The notes under the pieces were generated by a model. It had not been told where the DNA came from and did not search any database. It was given only the letters and a program-made list of their open reading frames with translations. DNA of 21,975 nucleotides from a virus. Positions 20,847 to 21,975 of this stretch are shown piece by piece (the stretch's first letter is position 1; each line of letters starts with the position of its first letter). The stretch covers positions 1 through 21,975 of IMG/VR virus record IMGVR_UViG_3300009124_000114; one strand, 5' to 3'. The position numbers were made by a program, and so were the translations under genes.

Positions 20847-21451
20847 GCCTTCACCTCAATGGCACTGATTCGCCCGCGTTGGAATTGAATGGTGGTCGTG
20901 TCGCTGATATTGGTTACATACAGCGCCACCTCGTCACCATCAGCTAGCTCAACCATCCAAAAGCAAAACAGCTTGGCAATCTGCCCAGTTGATCCCGAAA
21001 ATGCGCGACATTCAGACTGGTCAATGCCAACGCCATTTTTTGCCAGCTTAATTCCAAGCGTGTGGTTGTTGCCGGCGTAAGCATCCATGCTGGCCTGCAC
21101 TTGGAACAGCTTTGTTGCGCCGCTGTCGTTCTTAATTGCAAAGGTGTCAGACGTGCCCAGCGCGGTCTGATAATCAGTGCTGCTATCAAAAGTCGCAGTC
21201 AGACCAGTGCTTTGATACGTGCCGGCCGCGCCAATGGTGATAGTCCCACTGGTTGTTTTGCTGGCCTGGCCACGGGCCAAAACGCCTTCGATGTAATAGC
21301 TCAAACTGCTCCATGCAGTAGAGCCGTCGCCCACTTTGTAGCGGCGGGTATCGGTCTCGATGCCCATCTCGCCAGCGAGCAAGACGGGATCCTCTGAAGT
21401 CCAATTTGCTTCAGTGTCGCGACGCAACCTAATCCGTGCCGTGCTGCTCAT
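20843..21451 (-). CDS. Structural protein with hyaluronate-lyase-type N-terminus and C1q-like domain
   Basis: A 202-aa protein. The first ~50 residues (RIRLRRDTEANWTSEDPVLL, then GEMGIETDTRRYKVGDGSTA) match the short N-terminal domain known from phage hyaluronate lyases and major tropism determinant-like fibres. The remaining ~140 residues form a beta-rich domain (FAIKNDSGATKLFQVQASMD, ALYVTNISDTTTIQFQ), jelly-roll/C1q-like in pattern. It lies between the connector and the terminator, where lambda has Z, with 4-base overlaps on both sides. It may be a head-tail neck decoration, a short collar fibre or an adhesin. Confidence 0.7.
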   Translation of the reverse strand: MSSTARIRLRRDTEANWTSEDPVLLAGEMGIETDTRRYKVGDGSTAWSSLSYYIEGVLARGQASKTTSGTITIGAAGTYQSTGLTATFDSSTDYQTALGTSDTFAIKNDSGATKLFQVQASMDAYAGNNHTLGIKLAKNGVGIDQSECRAFSGSTGQIAKLFCFWMVELADGDEVALYVTNISDTTTIQFQRGRISAIEVKA

Positions 21452-21885
21452 GCCGCGCCACCATCCACCGTGTTGCCTTCAATGTAGCTAGATCCAGCAC
21501 TGCCGCCGTCAAGCTCAGGGTCTAACTTTTCAAGTCCAAGATCATCAACAGTATCGTCAACGTCGCCACCATCAATCGCCGTGGTTGATGTCGTTATTGC
21601 CGTTTCAACGCTGCGCTGCAATGAAAGCTCACAAAACATTCCATCACTAGCAAGCCTGTTATCACGCACCGTAAAGGCTGTGCCATTGACAGTGATTTGT
21701 GAGTTGTAAACAAGATCTCCAAAGTCTGAGGATTTTGCTGTCAAGACGTAATCAGTAGACAGCATCATGTCACCAGCAACCACCTCGGTGGGCATGTCAA
21801 GAATGCCCTTACCAGAGACGCTGCCGGCGACACAATCAACGCCAAAGTCAGCTAGATAAACATCCGGCAGATCAGTTAGCGCCAT
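21448..21885 (-). CDS. Head-tail connector, FII-like (Gifsy-2 type)
   Basis: A 145-aa protein resembling the lambda FII/Gifsy-2 family that joins head and tail. The first 90 residues hold the family's beta-sandwich pattern: YVLTAKSSDFGDL, ITVNGTAFTVRDNRLASDGM, FCELSLQR. The last ~50 residues are acidic and disordered (GGDVDDTVDDLG ... GGSAGSS), an extension I do not recognise from lambda FII. The start overlaps the upstream partial gene by 14 bases. Position before the terminator agrees. Confidence 0.78.
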   Translation of the reverse strand: MALTDLPDVYLADFGVDCVAGSVSGKGILDMPTEVVAGDMMLSTDYVLTAKSSDFGDLVYNSQITVNGTAFTVRDNRLASDGMFCELSLQRSVETAITTSTTAIDGGDVDDTVDDLGLEKLDPELDGGSAGSSYIEGNTVDGGAA

Positions 21886-21975
21886 CTTTTACCGTTGCTT
21901 TGGTTTTGCGTGGTGCTGGTTTTGGCTTAACCGTTTCTGCAGGAGCTTCAACAGCTCGGCCAATCCGTAAAAGCG
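21872..21975 (-). CDS. C-terminal end of an upstream virion gene, partial
   Basis: The frame enters from the right edge and ends at a TGA at 21874-21872, giving 33 residues beginning LLRIGRAVEAPAETV and then Lys/Pro/Ala-rich. Its composition suggests a basic disordered tail of a head or connector protein. It overlaps the connector start by 14 bases, which supports coupling. Too little is present to name it; lambda order would suggest a connector or head protein. Confidence 0.6.
   Translation of the reverse strand, partial: LLRIGRAVEAPAETVKPKPAPRKTKATVKDGAN

Noticed and set aside
1-21975. Search for integrase, attachment site, CI-type repressor, tRNA, rRNA, IS element or photosynthesis genes such as psbA
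   Set aside because: None could be seen, so neither lysogeny nor cyanophage auxiliary photosynthesis genes can be claimed from this window.

Overview
The window looks like one end of the genome of a siphovirus, or of a prophage derived from one. It carries lambda-type tail genes (an FII-U-V-G/GT-H-M-L-K-I-J order) and a block of early recombination genes. Several small proteins and the short tail-fibre N-termini resemble what I remember from phages of picocyanobacteria (Synechococcus/Cyanobium), so a cyanobacterial host is my best guess. That is recollection plus gene content, not a database result. I see no integrase, attachment site, CI-type repressor, tRNA or rRNA, so a lytic phage and a prophage cannot be told apart here.

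Layout. (1) 1-5056, mostly + strand, early region. It begins with a RecE-like exonuclease (5' end outside the window), a RecT-like annealing protein, a small helix-turn-helix protein and a putative ssDNA-binding protein. A tightly packed run of very small genes follows: zinc-ribbon and Cys-rich proteins, a DUF3310 protein, tiny membrane proteins and several unknowns. Most overlap by ATGA/TGATG-type junctions. Two minus-strand islands interrupt the run: a 65-aa unknown at 1946-2143, and an HNH nuclease with its partner at 4184-4661. (2) 5016-7544, minus strand. In transcription order this holds three small unknowns, a GTG-started membrane/coiled-coil protein, a 46-aa membrane protein, another unknown, a GH19-type endolysin and finally a dCTP deaminase-like enzyme. 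It reads as a lysis cassette. (3) 7610-10556, minus strand: two host-contact proteins, a repeat-built tail fibre and a polyglycine-rich adhesin. (4) 10556-21975, minus strand: the tail morphogenesis operon, from the head-tail connector at the right edge down to the J-like tail-tip protein.

The genes fit one programme. Early + strand genes take over recombination and small regulatory tasks. The late minus-strand transcript makes the tail, then the fibres, then lysis proteins. The two transcription directions collide at 5016-5056, where convergent genes overlap and there is no room for a terminator.

The best-supported unusual element is a programmed -1 ribosomal frameshift in the tail assembly chaperone genes. 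It has an A AAA AAC slippery heptamer, a 7-nt spacer and a perfect 9-bp GC-rich hairpin at 19047-19092, and it fuses 19409-19086 to the downstream frame ending at 18751. I do not see a clear new defence or signalling system. The less explained parts are the overprinted start region at 2650-2797, the fibre-like genes inserted into the tail operon at 16026-16448 and 20843-21451, the hairpin covering the ribosome-binding region of the fibre gene, and the dCTP deaminase fused to the lysis operon.
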